Shown: positions 41,286-51,039, numbered from the stretch's first letter. The stretch: DNA of 64,000 nt from Oscillospiraceae bacterium (GCA_900768125.1 CAAGBS010000058.1:21725-85724); one strand, 5' to 3'. Notes: a model not told the origin generated them from the letters alone. Translations and numbers: made by a program.

Positions 41286-43664
41286 TTGAAGAAAAAAATA
41301 GGAAAACCCGTTTTCTTCGTTGTTGCCATACTGATCATCGCGTTCACGCTGCTCTCCACGCTGGGTATCAGCACCCGCTACGGAGATAACGAGACCACGA
41401 TAATCGCCGGCATCGACGACATCAGATGGGGAATCGATATCCGCGGCGGCGTTAACGTTACATTCGGTGCCCCGGACGACTATGACGCGTCCACCATCAC
41501 ACAGGACGACCTCAACGCGGCAAAGTCGATAATCGAGACCCGTCTTGTAAACCAGAACATCAACGACTACGAGGTCTACACCGACCTTGCGGCAAACAAC
41601 ATCATCGTGCGCTTCCCGTGGCAGGCTGACGACACCAGCTTCGACCCTGAGTCTGCTGTCAAGGAGATAGGCGCTACTGCAATGCTCAGCTTCCGCATGG
41701 GCTACAGCGGCGACCTACAGGACGGTCAGACCTACGAGGATCTGGAACTTGTCCTCACCGGCAAGGACGTTGACAAGGCGCAGGTCGGCAGAGACACTGA
41801 CAGCGTAACTGACAGCTATTTCGTACACCTGCAGCTCAACGACAGCGGCAAGGAAGCATTCAAGAACGCTACCGCGACCGCAAAGGAGACCGGCGGCAGG
41901 ATCTCCATCTGGATGGACGACCAGGAGATCAGCGCGCCTACCGTAAGTGCAGTCATTTCTGATGGCAGCGCTTCTATCTCCGGCAGCTTCAACGGCGATG
42001 ACGGACTTGACGAGGCAAAGAAGCTCGCTGATATGATAAACGGCGGCTCCCTCCCGTTCAAGCTCGAAATAAAGAACCTGTCCACCATCTCCCCGATACT
42101 CGGTACCGGCGCGCGTGACGCAATGGGTCTTGCAGGCGTTATCGCATTTATCGTTATTGCAGTATTCATGATAGTTTACTACCGCCTGCCCGGCGTTGTC
42201 GCTGTTATTGCGCTGGCCGGTCAGATCGCCGGTATGTTCGCTGCCGTTACCGGATTCTTCGGATTCAACGCCAGCAGCACGCTCACTATCCCGGGTATCG
42301 CAGGTATTATCCTCTCTGTCGGCATGGGCGTTGACGGCAACGTGCTTTCCGCAGAGCGTATCCGCGAGGAACTTAAAGCCGGCAGAACCATCGACGGCGC
42401 TATCAAGAACGGCTTCCAGCGCGGATTCACAGCTATCCTGGACTCCAACCTTACAGTAATCATCGTGGCTGTTATCCTTATGCTGGTATTCGGTACCGCA
42501 TTCGGCGCTTCCACTGATGGTACCATCTTCTCATTCGGCTTCACGCTTCTGGTCGGCGTTATCATGAACTTCATCATGGCTTGCTGGGCTACCAGAATGA
42601 TGACTACTTCGCTCTCCCGCTTCAAGTGCTTCAAGAAGCCGTGGCTCTATGGCGGCGAAAAGAAAATCGCAGTTTCAACTGCTGATAACGAAGCAGCTCC
42701 GGCTGCTCCCGCACCTGCAGTTCCAACTGAAGTCGGCGTTGACTTCGTATCCAAGAGAAAGATATTCGTTATCATCTCCTCCGCTGTCATCGTGCTGACT
42801 ATAATCTGCACATTCGTTCTCGGCGTTAAGGTGGATATCCGCTTCAAGGGCGGCTCCATGCTGACCTACAGCTATACCGGAGATATCGGCGACGCTGAGA
42901 TGAATACGGTAAAGTCCGCCATCGCTGAAATAGGCAACGTACCTGAAGTCACCGTTACGACCGGTACAAGCTTCACAGGCGGTCTTAACACGATGGTTGT
43001 TTCCTTTGCGGCTGACGAGAAGATGGACGATGAAATGCTCAACTCCATCAATGCGGCTGTTGAGGGCGCGCTGCCTGATAATGCAGTCGAGAATATCGAC
43101 ACCACCAACGTAAGTGCTTCCTCCGGTTCTTCGTTCTTCATCTCCTGCCTTGTTGCCGTTATTGCAGCATTCGTCCTGCTGGCGGTCTACATTGCGTTCA
43201 GATTCCAGAAGATTGGCGGTCTCTCCGCCGGTATAATCGCGATAATCTGCCTTCTGCACGACGTTGCGATAACCTACGCGGTTTACGTCTTCGGCGGCAT
43301 GTCACTGGATTCCAACTTTATGGCGGTTATCCTGACTCTGCTTGGTTACTCCATCAACAACACCATCATCATCTACGACCGTCTGCGTGAGAACCGCGCG
43401 AAGTATGGCAAAAAACTCACTGACGCACAGCTTGTTAACCTCTCCATCAACCAGACGCTCCCGCGTTCCATCATCACCACTGCAACGACCGTGTGTGCAA
43501 TGATCTCGGTATCTATCGTATGCGCCCTCATGGGTACTACTTCGATACTGACATTCTCCATTCCGTTATCTATCGGTATGCTGATAGGCTTCTACAGCTC
43601 CGTATGCCTGGCTGGTCCGCTATGGATATGGGTTCAGGAAAAGCGTTCTAAGAAGAACGCCTGA
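41286..43664 (+). CDS. secDF: Protein translocase subunit SecDF (fused)
   Basis: 792 residues. Proton-driven helper of the Sec translocon. Seen: SecD half with first membrane helix, an outside P1 region, DIRGGVNVTF near 58 and GSAxI/P1-like GSFNGDDGLDEAKKLADMI, five further helices around ILSVGMGVDGNVLSAERI; then a SecF half (from about 490) with DIRFKGGSMLTYSYTG and LLGYSINNTIIIYDRLRENR. Start is TTG 41286 with GGAGTGAG upstream; an ATG at 41241 lacks a site. Fusion of SecD and SecF is usual in Firmicutes. Confidence 0.95.
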   Translation: MKKKIGKPVFFVVAILIIAFTLLSTLGISTRYGDNETTIIAGIDDIRWGIDIRGGVNVTFGAPDDYDASTITQDDLNAAKSIIETRLVNQNINDYEVYTDLAANNIIVRFPWQADDTSFDPESAVKEIGATAMLSFRMGYSGDLQDGQTYEDLELVLTGKDVDKAQVGRDTDSVTDSYFVHLQLNDSGKEAFKNATATAKETGGRISIWMDDQEISAPTVSAVISDGSASISGSFNGDDGLDEAKKLADMINGGSLPFKLEIKNLSTISPILGTGARDAMGLAGVIAFIVIAVFMIVYYRLPGVVAVIALAGQIAGMFAAVTGFFGFNASSTLTIPGIAGIILSVGMGVDGNVLSAERIREELKAGRTIDGAIKNGFQRGFTAILDSNLTVIIVAVILMLVFGTAFGASTDGTIFSFGFTLLVGVIMNFIMACWATRMMTTSLSRFKCFKKPWLYGGEKKIAVSTADNEAAPAAPAPAVPTEVGVDFVSKRKIFVIISSAVIVLTIICTFVLGVKVDIRFKGGSMLTYSYTGDIGDAEMNTVKSAIAEIGNVPEVTVTTGTSFTGGLNTMVVSFAADEKMDDEMLNSINAAVEGALPDNAVENIDTTNVSASSGSSFFISCLVAVIAAFVLLAVYIAFRFQKIGGLSAGIIAIICLLHDVAITYAVYVFGGMSLDSNFMAVILTLLGYSINNTIIIYDRLRENRAKYGKKLTDAQLVNLSINQTLPRSIITTATTVCAMISVSIVCALMGTTSILTFSIPLSIGMLIGFYSSVCLAGPLWIWVQEKRSKKNA

Positions 43665-43681
43665 TTCTCAATAAGATTTTA

Positions 43682-43710
43682 CCCCCTGGGAATAACCCGG
43701 GGGGTTATTT
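43682..43710 (+). terminator. Intrinsic terminator of secDF
   Basis: Stem CCCCCTGGG / CCCGGGGGG with one T-G pair, 5-base loop, then TTATTTATTT. Confidence 0.85.
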
Positions 43711-43906
43711 ATTTAATAAGATACAGATATCGGAAAACGATTCAGCTAAGGGCTTTAATCAACTGTCCATGTGCGTGAAATACGCTCAGAAATAAGCTGT
43801 AGCGCATTATTACCGCATTGCAGTGTTCTATATTACTTTCGCCGAACCGCTCGTCTGTGCCTCTCAGAAGCCATTATCCGCAGCTCCCGAAAGTGCTCAC
43901 ATAAAC

Positions 43907-43935
43907 AAAAATCCCTCCCCGTAAACCGGAGAGGG
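43907..43935 (-). terminator. Intrinsic terminator of the ribosomal operon
   Basis: Minus-strand hairpin CCCTC-TCC / GGGGAGGG, then ATTTTTG, 15 nt past the rplQ stop. The roughly 195 nt between it and the secDF terminator hold no gene. Confidence 0.8.
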
Positions 43936-43949
43936 AAGTGTGACAAAGA

Positions 43950-44291
43950 TCAAACCAGCTCGATGATAGCCATCTCAGCTGCGTCGCCGCGGCGCGGACC
44001 GATCTTGTAGATTCTGGTGTAACCACCATTCTTGTCAGCGTACTTTGGAGCGATCTCGTCGAATACCTTCTTAGCGACATCTTCCTTAGTAACGTATGCA
44101 AGAACCTGGCGCTTGGTGTGAAGTGTGTTCACCTTGCCAAGTGTGATCATCTTTTCTGCTTCTGCGCGAACTTCCTTCGCACGAGTAACGGTGGTCTCGA
44201 TCTTACCGTTCTCCAGCAGGAATGTAACCATGCCTCTGAGCATTGCCTTTCTGTGGTCGCTGGGTCTGCCCAGCTTTCTTGTTCCCGGCAT
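43950..44291 (-). CDS. rplQ: Ribosomal protein L17
   Basis: 113 residues. Seen: LGRPSDHRKAMLRGM near 7 and GYTRIYKIGPRRGDAAEMA near the end, typical of L17. Large-subunit protein near the exit tunnel. Last gene of the operon, after rpoA. Confidence 0.97.
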   Translation of the reverse strand: MPGTRKLGRPSDHRKAMLRGMVTFLLENGKIETTVTRAKEVRAEAEKMITLGKVNTLHTKRQVLAYVTKEDVAKKVFDEIAPKYADKNGGYTRIYKIGPRRGDAAEMAIIELV

Positions 44292-44344
44292 ATTTCCATT
44301 CTCCTTTCAGTAGGAATGTAGTTATCAGCGGTGTACCGCCGTTA

Positions 44345-45304
44345 TCAGTTGTTTTCTTCAGAGGGTGCGAGGTCGAATCCGAGAGACTGCAGCTTAGCCT
44401 TGACCTCATCGAATGACTTCTTACCCAGGTTTCTGACCTTCATCATGTCCTCCGGGGACTTGTTGATCAGGTCGTCTACTGTGTTAATACCAGCGCGCTT
44501 GAGGCAATTGAAGGAACGAACGGACAGCTCGAGTTCCTCGATAGTCATTTCGAGGAGTTTATCCTTGCGGTTCTCTTCCTTCTCGACCATCAGCTCAGGC
44601 TGCTCGGAATCGTCAGAGAGATCAGCAAACAGCTTGAGGCGCTCTATGAGTATCTTAGCCGCATAAGAAACGGCTTCCTTTGCGGAGATAGTGCCATCGG
44701 TCCAGATCTCGATGATAAGCTTCTCGAAATCGGTCCTCTGACCCACACGGGTATTTTCAACAGTATAATTGCACTTCAGGACAGGAGTATAGATACTGTC
44801 AATCGGGATTACTCCAATAACAGGCTGGAGCTGCTCTTTGTTGAGTTCAGCAGAAACGTAGCCTCTGCCTCTGTCCAGCGTGATATCCATGAACAGCTTG
44901 GCGCCAGCACTAAGTGTAGCGATGTGCATACCGGGATCGAGGATCTCAACCTCGGAATCGGTCTTGATATCGCCGGCTGTAACCTCGCCCTCGCCCTCTG
45001 CTTCGATGTAGATGGTCTTGGGCGCTTCGCCGTACATTTTAGCTCTGAGTCCCTTGATGTTGAGGATCAGCTCAGTAACGTCCTCTTTAACGCCGGGAAC
45101 AGTGGAAAACTCGTGCTGAACGCCGTCGATCTTCACGGAAGTAGCAGCTACGCCGGGCAGGGAGGAGAGGAGCACTCTTCTCAGGCTGTTACCGAGCGTA
45201 TTGCCATAGCCGCTCTGAAGGGGTTCGAGAACAAACATTCCATAAGTTCCGTCTGAGCGTAATTTTGAGGTTTCGATATTGAGCTTTTCGATTTTTTCAA
45301 GCAT
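44345..45304 (-). CDS. rpoA: RNA polymerase alpha subunit
   Basis: 319 residues. Seen: N-terminal assembly domain with LEPLQSGYGNTLGNSLRRVL near 26-45 and a flexible linker to the C-terminal domain, with IRNLGKKS-like VRNLGKKSFDEVKAKL near 295. Both domains are intact. GTGGAGGGTACCAA precedes ATG. The 218-nt gap to rpsD upstream is long for this operon. Confidence 0.98.
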   Translation of the reverse strand: MLEKIEKLNIETSKLRSDGTYGMFVLEPLQSGYGNTLGNSLRRVLLSSLPGVAATSVKIDGVQHEFSTVPGVKEDVTELILNIKGLRAKMYGEAPKTIYIEAEGEGEVTAGDIKTDSEVEILDPGMHIATLSAGAKLFMDITLDRGRGYVSAELNKEQLQPVIGVIPIDSIYTPVLKCNYTVENTRVGQRTDFEKLIIEIWTDGTISAKEAVSYAAKILIERLKLFADLSDDSEQPELMVEKEENRKDKLLEMTIEELELSVRSFNCLKRAGINTVDDLINKSPEDMMKVRNLGKKSFDEVKAKLQSLGFDLAPSEENN

Positions 45305-45522
45305 TTGGTACCCTCCACAAGTTCTCGTCTGTTAATTATCCTGTGCTTATTGCCATATTCGCTGTTAATTTTAAATCACATTCTGCCCGTGCCGCAGCTA
45401 TAACGGGAAAACCTGGTTCGATCAGCATATCCCTAGCATTGGCACAGTTTACGGTCTTAATCAACCGATACAGACTATGAATTAAAAATAACTGCACTAA
45501 ATATCTGTATGCTTCTATGCTA

Positions 45523-46119
45523 TTATTTAGAATACAGCTCGATAATTAAGTGTTCAGCGATCTCGTAGTCAAGTTCTTCACGCTGGAAAGCACGGAGTAC
45601 CTTAGCTGTGCCTGCCTCCTTGTTTACTTCGAGCCAGAGAGGAGTAACTCTGCCGCCAGCAACTTCGGCGATCTGCTCGAACTTCTTGCTCTTCTTGCTG
45701 TTCTCGTGCAGGGAGATAACATCGCCAACCTTAACTCTGTAGGAGGGGATATCAACTCTCTTGCCGTTCACACAGAAATGACCGTGAGAAACGAGCTGAC
45801 GAGCTTCGCGTCTTGTGCAAGCCATGCCCATTCTGAAAACAACGTTGTCGAGTCTGGACTCGAGGAGCTTCAGAAGGTTCTCACCGGCGATGCCCTCTTC
45901 CTTGGTAGCCAGTTCATAGTAGTGGTAGAACTGCTTCTCGAGAACGCCGTAGATGAACTTGAGCTTCTGCTTCTCCTTAAGCTGGGAAGCGTACTCAGAT
46001 TCCTTCTTTCTCTTGTTGCCGTTGGGGTTTCTGTTGGACTTCTTGTCATAGCCCAGAACTGCGGGGCTGAGATCAAGTGCTCTGCATCTCTTTAAAATCG
46101 GATCGCGATTAACTGCCAT
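45523..46119 (-). CDS. rpsD: Ribosomal protein S4
   Basis: 198 residues. Primary 16S-binding protein. Seen: RCRALDLSPAV near 12 and the S4 RNA-binding domain with RLDNVVFRMGMACTRREARQ near 89-108 and VNGKRVDIPSYRVKVGDVI. The short N-terminal region has no CxxC zinc knuckle, so this is the zinc-free form. Preceded by GGAGGAAAT. Confidence 0.97.
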   Translation of the reverse strand: MAVNRDPILKRCRALDLSPAVLGYDKKSNRNPNGNKRKKESEYASQLKEKQKLKFIYGVLEKQFYHYYELATKEEGIAGENLLKLLESRLDNVVFRMGMACTRREARQLVSHGHFCVNGKRVDIPSYRVKVGDVISLHENSKKSKKFEQIAEVAGGRVTPLWLEVNKEAGTAKVLRAFQREELDYEIAEHLIIELYSK

Positions 46120-46215
46120 TGTAAATTTCCTCCGTTATTCAATAGTAATATCGGCTTTGCAGGTAGTCTGCTATGCCGACGCCGAGTAAACGAACAGCTC
46201 GGTTCTGTTCAGTGA

Positions 46216-46617
46216 TCAAACACGTCTTCTCTTGGGGGGACGGCATCCGTTGTGGGGGATCGGAGTTACGTCCTTGATGAGCTTAACCTCAAGACCTGCT
46301 GCCTGGAGAGCTCTGATAGCTGCCTCACGACCTGCGCCGGGGCCCTTAACGAAAACCTCAACAGTCTTGAGACCGTGCTCCATAGCTGCCTTAGCTGCAA
46401 CATCTGCTGCTGTCTGAGCTGCGAACGGTGTGGACTTTCTGGAGCCTCTGAAGCCCAGTCCGCCTGCGCTTGCCCATGAAAGAGCGTTGCCCTGAAGGTC
46501 GGTAATAGTAACGATTGTGTTGTTGAATGTAGACTGGATATGAGCCGCACCGTTCTCGATGTTCTTACGCTCACGACGTCTGCGTACAACCTGCTGCTTG
46601 CCCTTGGTTGCTGCCAT
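46216..46617 (-). CDS. rpsK: Ribosomal protein S11
   Basis: 133 residues. Seen: GAAHIQSTFNNTIVTITD near 22 and DVTPIPHNGCRPPKRRRV at the C-terminus, both diagnostic. Platform protein of the small subunit. Between rpsM (21 nt) and rpsD. Confidence 0.98.
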   Translation of the reverse strand: MAATKGKQQVVRRRRERKNIENGAAHIQSTFNNTIVTITDLQGNALSWASAGGLGFRGSRKSTPFAAQTAADVAAKAAMEHGLKTVEVFVKGPGAGREAAIRALQAAGLEVKLIKDVTPIPHNGCRPPKRRRV

Positions 46618-46638
46618 TATTATACCACCTTTCTGTGA

Positions 46639-47007
46639 TTACTTCTTCTTGTTAGCAATAGTCTTCTTCGGACCCTTGCGAGTTCTAGCGTTGGTCTTGG
46701 TTCTCTGACCGCGGCAGGGAAGACCCTTGCGATGACGGGTTCCGCGGAAGCAGTTGATCTCAACAAGGCGCTTGATGTTGAGTGCAACAGTTCTTCTGAG
46801 GTCACCCTCTACGAGATATCCGTGGTCGATAACTTCACGGATCTTGGCTTCTTCCTCGTCGGTAAGATCCTTGACGCGGGTGTCAGGATTTACGCCGGCC
46901 TTAGCCAGGATATCATTTGCAGACTTTCTGCCGATGCCGTAAACATAGGTAAGACCGATCTCTACGCGCTTTTCCTTGGGCAGGTCTACGCCAGCAATTC
47001 TTGCCAT
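46639..47007 (-). CDS. rpsM: Ribosomal protein S13
   Basis: 122 residues. Seen: ARIAGVDLPKEKRVEIGLTY at the start and GTRHRKGLPCRGQRTKTNAR near 95-114. Head protein of the small subunit that touches the P-site tRNA. GAGGAGGAAAAAGT precedes ATG. Confidence 0.98.
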   Translation of the reverse strand: MARIAGVDLPKEKRVEIGLTYVYGIGRKSANDILAKAGVNPDTRVKDLTDEEEAKIREVIDHGYLVEGDLRRTVALNIKRLVEINCFRGTRHRKGLPCRGQRTKTNARTRKGPKKTIANKKK

Positions 47008-47042
47008 ACTTTTTCCTCCTCTTGAATGGAATTCAGAACTTA

Positions 47043-47156
47043 TCAGCCCTGTCTCTGCTTGTGCTTAGGTTCAACACAGATAACCATAACTTTACCCTTG
47101 CGCTTGATAACCTTGCACTTATCGCAAATAGGCTTTACTGAAGGTCTAACTTTCAT
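47043..47156 (-). CDS. rpmJ: Ribosomal protein L36
   Basis: 37 residues. Seen: MKVRPSVKPICDKCKVIKRK and a second part with VICVEPKHKQRQG; the CxxC...C...H zinc ribbon (Cys11, Cys14, Cys27, His32) is complete, so this is the zinc-dependent form. AGGAGGGTATTTCA precedes ATG. Between infA and rpsM. Confidence 0.97.
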   Translation of the reverse strand: MKVRPSVKPICDKCKVIKRKGKVMVICVEPKHKQRQG

Positions 47157-47194
47157 TGAAATACCCTCCTTTAGGATAGTTTACTCTGCCTGGA

Positions 47195-47413
47195 TCACTT
47201 GGCACGCCATGTGATCCTGCCTTTGGTCAGGTCGTAAGGCGACATTTCAACGGTCACTTTGTCACCGGGCAGGATTCGAATGAAGTTCATTCTCAGCTTG
47301 CCGCTGATGTGTGCTAAGATCTTATGACCGTTTGAAAGCTCTACTTTGAACTGTGCGTTGGGCAGTGCTTCCAGAATAACGCCCTCAACTTCTAATACAT
47401 CTTCTTTAGACAA
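47195..47413 (-). CDS. infA: Translation initiation factor IF-1
   Basis: 72 residues, the exact family length. Seen: MSKEDVLEVEGVILEAL and an S1/OB fold with VELSNGHKILAHISGKLRMN; ends TKGRITWRAK. Start is TTG 47413, 10 nt after GAGGAG and one base after the upstream stop; an in-frame GTG at 47422 lies too close to the site. Confidence 0.96.
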   Translation of the reverse strand: MSKEDVLEVEGVILEALPNAQFKVELSNGHKILAHISGKLRMNFIRILPGDKVTVEMSPYDLTKGRITWRAK

Positions 47414-47414
47414 G

Positions 47415-47672
47415 CTATTCACTCTCCTCGGCGATGCTCCGGCTCAGTCCGCGGAGTGCGGTCCTCAGCCTTTTATCCGTCATACCGTCAGCGGGAAGTG
47501 CGTGACCGGTCTCACGGACATGTTTCAGGTTCTTCTTTTTCGGGGCGGCGAGCTTTCGCTCCTTGCCGTCGGCGAGGTAGGCGTACCTGCCGTCAACGCC
47601 CGTGACCAGGAACCACTGTCCCTTGTCGTGCCCCGCGGCGCTGATGATTACCATGCCTGTTGTTATATCCAT
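47415..47672 (-). CDS. KOW-domain RNA-binding protein
   Basis: 85 residues. Seen: an N-terminal KOW-like motif with GMVIISAAGHDKGQWFLVTG, and a basic segment RKLAAPKKKNLKHV. Small proteins of this type commonly lie between map and infA in Clostridia; they resemble archaeal/eukaryal L14e-type KOW proteins and their role is not settled. Stop one base before infA, so translation is probably coupled. Confidence 0.85.
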   Translation of the reverse strand: MDITTGMVIISAAGHDKGQWFLVTGVDGRYAYLADGKERKLAAPKKKNLKHVRETGHALPADGMTDKRLRTALRGLSRSIAEESE

Positions 47673-47676
47673 ATGA

Positions 47677-48432
47677 TCAGTGTTCCGGCTGCGTGAGAAT
47701 TATCGGCGCACCGTCTGTGATGGCAACAGTATTTTCGAAGTGAGCGGAGAGGCTGCCGTCGGTAGTAACTACCGTCCAGCCGTCCTTTAAGGTGATGTTG
47801 TCAGGGGAGTTTGTGTTGACCATCGGTTCGATGGCTATCGTCATTCCCTTGCACAGCCTGGGACCTCTTCCGGGACGTCCGAAATTCGGAACTTCCGGAT
47901 CCTCGTGCATCTCACGTCCGATGCCGTGACCTATATACTTCCGGCAAACCGCATACCCGTTGGCTTCAACGTGGGTCTGGATAGCGTTGGAGACATCGCC
48001 GATCCTGTTTCCCGCCACTGCCTGTTCGATGCCCTTGAACATCGCTTCCTCAGTGACTTTCAGCAGTCTGTCGGCTTCGTCTGAAACCTTTCCGACCCGA
48101 AAGGTCTTGGTATTGTCGCCCATGAAACCGTTGAGTTCAGCAACGATGTCACAGGAAATTATATCGCCCTCGTGAAGGATCACCTTCTTCGAGGGGATAC
48201 CGTGGATAAGCTGCTCGTTTATAGAGAAGCAGTTATGCCCCGGAAATCCGCAATAGCCCTTGCACGGCGATGAGCCGCCATGAGATACAACGTAATCGTT
48301 GACGATCCTGTCCAGTTCCCATGTTGAGATGCCTGGAACAGCGTTCCTGCCTGCGAGTTCGAGCGCCTGTGCGGCAAGCTCGCCGGCTTTGAGCATAGCT
48401 TTAAGCTCTGTTGGATTTTTAATTGTAATCAT
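47677..48432 (-). CDS. map: Methionine aminopeptidase
   Basis: 251 residues. Removes the initiator Met. Seen: metal ligands in CDIVAELNGFMGDNTKTF (Asp pair region), GHGIGREMHEDPEVPN near 170 (His), AIEPM near 205 (Glu) and a last Glu in AHFENTVAI. Type I enzyme without N-terminal zinc extension. 25 nt after adk. Confidence 0.97.
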   Translation of the reverse strand: MITIKNPTELKAMLKAGELAAQALELAGRNAVPGISTWELDRIVNDYVVSHGGSSPCKGYCGFPGHNCFSINEQLIHGIPSKKVILHEGDIISCDIVAELNGFMGDNTKTFRVGKVSDEADRLLKVTEEAMFKGIEQAVAGNRIGDVSNAIQTHVEANGYAVCRKYIGHGIGREMHEDPEVPNFGRPGRGPRLCKGMTIAIEPMVNTNSPDNITLKDGWTVVTTDGSLSAHFENTVAITDGAPIILTQPEH

Positions 48433-48457
48433 TTAAAGTCACGCTTTTCTGTTAAGA

Positions 48458-49090
48458 TCAGCCCTTTATAGCAGCCAGAGTCAGCTTTGAGGTCTCGGAG
48501 ATCTCGTCCTGACCCTCGACGGTCACGAGCTTGCCCTTCGCAGCATAGAAATCCTTGAGGGGAGCAGTCTTCTCGTGATAGGTCTTGAGACGGCTGATAA
48601 CGGTCTCGGGCTTGTCGTCAACTCTCTGAACGACCTTAGCGCCGCAAGCGTCGCATATGCCCTCCACCTTAGTGGGCTTGTACTGAATGTGATAAGAATT
48701 TCCGCAGCCCTCGCAAACGCGTCTGCCGGACATTCTTGCTGTGATTGCCTCGTCAGGAACGTGTATCTCGACAACCTTGTCGATATTCACGCCCATCTTC
48801 TCGAGCGCCTCAGCCTGTGCAACAGTTCTGGGGAAACCATCGAGAATGAAGCCGTTCTTTGCGTCGTCCTCTGCGATCCTGTCCTTGAGGATACCGATAA
48901 CAACTTCGTCAGGAACGAGGTCGCCTCTGTCCATATATGCCTTGGCAGCGAGACCGGCGGGTGTGCCGTTCTTAACTGCTTCGCGGAGCATATTGCCGGT
49001 GGAGATAGCCGGGATATTCAGCTCTTTGCAGACTACCTCAGCCTGGGTACCCTTACCTGCGCCCGGAGCGCCTAAAAATATCAGATTCAT
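48458..49090 (-). CDS. adk: Adenylate kinase (zinc LID type)
   Basis: 210 residues. Interconverts AMP, ADP and ATP. Seen: P-loop GAPGAGKGTQ at 7-16, DGFPRTVAQAEAL near 84, and a four-cysteine LID (CEGC near 130 and CDAC near 150) that binds zinc, as in Gram-positive enzymes. AGGAGAACACC precedes ATG. Between secY and map, the standard position. Confidence 0.98.
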   Translation of the reverse strand: MNLIFLGAPGAGKGTQAEVVCKELNIPAISTGNMLREAVKNGTPAGLAAKAYMDRGDLVPDEVVIGILKDRIAEDDAKNGFILDGFPRTVAQAEALEKMGVNIDKVVEIHVPDEAITARMSGRRVCEGCGNSYHIQYKPTKVEGICDACGAKVVQRVDDKPETVISRLKTYHEKTAPLKDFYAAKGKLVTVEGQDEISETSKLTLAAIKG

Positions 49091-49168
49091 GGTGTTCTCC
49101 TATTCGCAACGTGTCGTCTGGAAGAAACCCCTCAGCCCGCCGGAAATCCGGCAGGCACGGGGACTTTT

Positions 49169-50509
49169 TTAATCAAGGAAGCCGGGATGATGACGCATCA
49201 TTATCTGGCTCTCGAGAGATCTTACGGTCTCAAGTGCAACGCCGACAACGATGAGGATCGTCGTACCGCCGATGCTGATACCCTGCAGAGAAGGTACGCA
49301 CAGTGCCAGAATGATCGGGAATATAGCGATGATTCCGAGGAATATCGCACCGATCAGCGTGATCTTGTTGAGAGAGTTGTAGATGAAGTCAGAAGTGGGC
49401 TTGCCCGGTCTGTAGCCGGGGATAGCGCCGTTGTTCTTCTTCAGGTTGTTTGCGATCTCAACAGGATTGTACTGAATGGAAACGTAGAAATAGTTGAATG
49501 CAATGATGAGCAGGAAGTAGATGACCGCATAGAGGGGACTTCTCTGGCTGAACAGCCTTACAAAGCCGTCCCAGAACGTGTCGCCCGTACCATCTATCTG
49601 GAAGAAGAATAAGATTGTCTGCGGGAGGCTCATCAGAGACATTGCGAAGATGATCGGCATAACGCCCGACATAGCGACCTTTATCGGAATGTGAGTGGAC
49701 TGACCGCCGTACATCTTTCTGCCCACAACGCGCTTTGCGTACTGAACAGGAATCCTGCGCTCTGCGTTGGTCATCATGATGACGAACCATACCATTGCGA
49801 TAAATATCACGATAGCGAGCAGAACGAAGATGATGTTTGAAAGGTTCTCCTTGCAAAGCCCGTAGAAGTAGGTCACTGCATTGGGAAGACCCGAGATGAT
49901 ACCCGCGAAGAGTATCATGGAGATACCGTTTCCTATACCCTTTTCATTGATGCGGTCGCCCAGCCAGATGATCATTGAAGCGCCGGCAACGAAGCAGGCA
50001 ACTATAACGATCGCTGAAAGGATAACAGCAAACATGTCGGGGTTAGCCTCGCGGATATCGCCGTACTTGAGGATCGCGGTGTGTACCCCGTTGGAATCGG
50101 TGTAGCCGTTTCTCAGCGTGAAGTAGAATGCAACAGCCTGAAGTATTGCGAGCGCGAGAGAAGTGAACTTGGTGATCGTATTGAGTTTCTTTCTGCCTTC
50201 CTCGCCCTCTTTCTGGAGTTTTTCCAGAGGAGGGATAGCAACAGCAAGAAGCTGGATAATGATCGATGCATTGATGTAAGGCGTGATCGACATTGCCAGC
50301 AGTGTGCCCTTTCCAAGAGAGCCGCCGGTCATTACGTCGAGGTAATTCAGCAGCGACGCTCCGGACATCATTGTGCTGATGGCGGAGTTATCGAGGAAAG
50401 GAACGAAAATGTTGGAGCCTAAACGGAACAGGACGATGATGAACAGTGTGTACAAAATCTTTTTACGCAGCTGCGTGTCCATCCACGCATTACGAAAGAC
50501 CTGAAACAT
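49169..50509 (-). CDS. secY: Protein translocase subunit SecY
   Basis: 446 residues with ten membrane helices. Channel of the Sec pathway. Seen: LGSNIFVPFLDN near 32, the plug region and PYINASIIIQLL near 76, and GIGNGISMILFAGI near 190. ATG overlaps the rplO stop by one base (TAATG). Length normal. Confidence 0.98.
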   Translation of the reverse strand: MFQVFRNAWMDTQLRKKILYTLFIIVLFRLGSNIFVPFLDNSAISTMMSGASLLNYLDVMTGGSLGKGTLLAMSITPYINASIIIQLLAVAIPPLEKLQKEGEEGRKKLNTITKFTSLALAILQAVAFYFTLRNGYTDSNGVHTAILKYGDIREANPDMFAVILSAIVIVACFVAGASMIIWLGDRINEKGIGNGISMILFAGIISGLPNAVTYFYGLCKENLSNIIFVLLAIVIFIAMVWFVIMMTNAERRIPVQYAKRVVGRKMYGGQSTHIPIKVAMSGVMPIIFAMSLMSLPQTILFFFQIDGTGDTFWDGFVRLFSQRSPLYAVIYFLLIIAFNYFYVSIQYNPVEIANNLKKNNGAIPGYRPGKPTSDFIYNSLNKITLIGAIFLGIIAIFPIILALCVPSLQGISIGGTTILIVVGVALETVRSLESQIMMRHHPGFLD

Positions 50510-50952
50510 TAGATCACCTCAGCCTTTCCGCCTGCCTTTTCAATTTTTTCCTGAGCGCCTGCGGTGAACTTGGCTGCCTTAACAGTAAGGCTCTTTGTGA
50601 GTTCGCCGTTGCCCAGGATCTTGATACCGTCCTTAGCGTCCTTGATGGCACCGCTCTCAACGAGAGCAGCTGCGTCAACGACAGCACCGTTTTCAAAACG
50701 TGCCTCCAGGTCGGATACGTTTACAGTTGCATACTCAACCGCAAAGATGTTGTGGAAACCTCTCTTAGGGATTCTTCTCTGGAGAGGCATCTGACCGCCT
50801 TCAAAGCCAGGTCTGATGGAACCGCCGGAACGAGCCTTCTGACCCTTGTGTCCCTTGCCGGCAGTCTTGCCGTTGCCGGAACCATGACCACGGCCGATAC
50901 GCTTAACGTCCTTTACAGAGCCTTCAGCGGGCTGTAATTCGTAAAGCTTCAT
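50509..50952 (-). CDS. rplO: Ribosomal protein L15
   Basis: 147 residues. Seen: the Gly/Lys-rich N-terminal extension (RIGRGHGSGNGKTAGKGHKG near 18-37) and a C-terminal domain ending EKIEKAGGKAEVI. GGGGGTGCAAAGTT precedes ATG. Overlaps secY by one base. Confidence 0.97.
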   Translation of the reverse strand: MKLYELQPAEGSVKDVKRIGRGHGSGNGKTAGKGHKGQKARSGGSIRPGFEGGQMPLQRRIPKRGFHNIFAVEYATVNVSDLEARFENGAVVDAAALVESGAIKDAKDGIKILGNGELTKSLTVKAAKFTAGAQEKIEKAGGKAEVI

Positions 50953-51008
50953 AACTTTGCACCCCCTAGTAAATGTGGATTAAGTGTAATTAGAATTTGT
51001 GGGAGCCT

Positions 51009-51024
51009 CCCGGCGCACGCCGGG
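51009..51024. other. Short GC hairpin between rpmD and rplO
   Basis: CCCGGC-GCAC-GCCGGG, a 6-bp stem in the 87-nt spacer; no T run, so more likely a processing or translation-control hairpin than a terminator. Confidence 0.45.
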
Positions 51025-51039
51025 CGTTTCCCGTTGAAA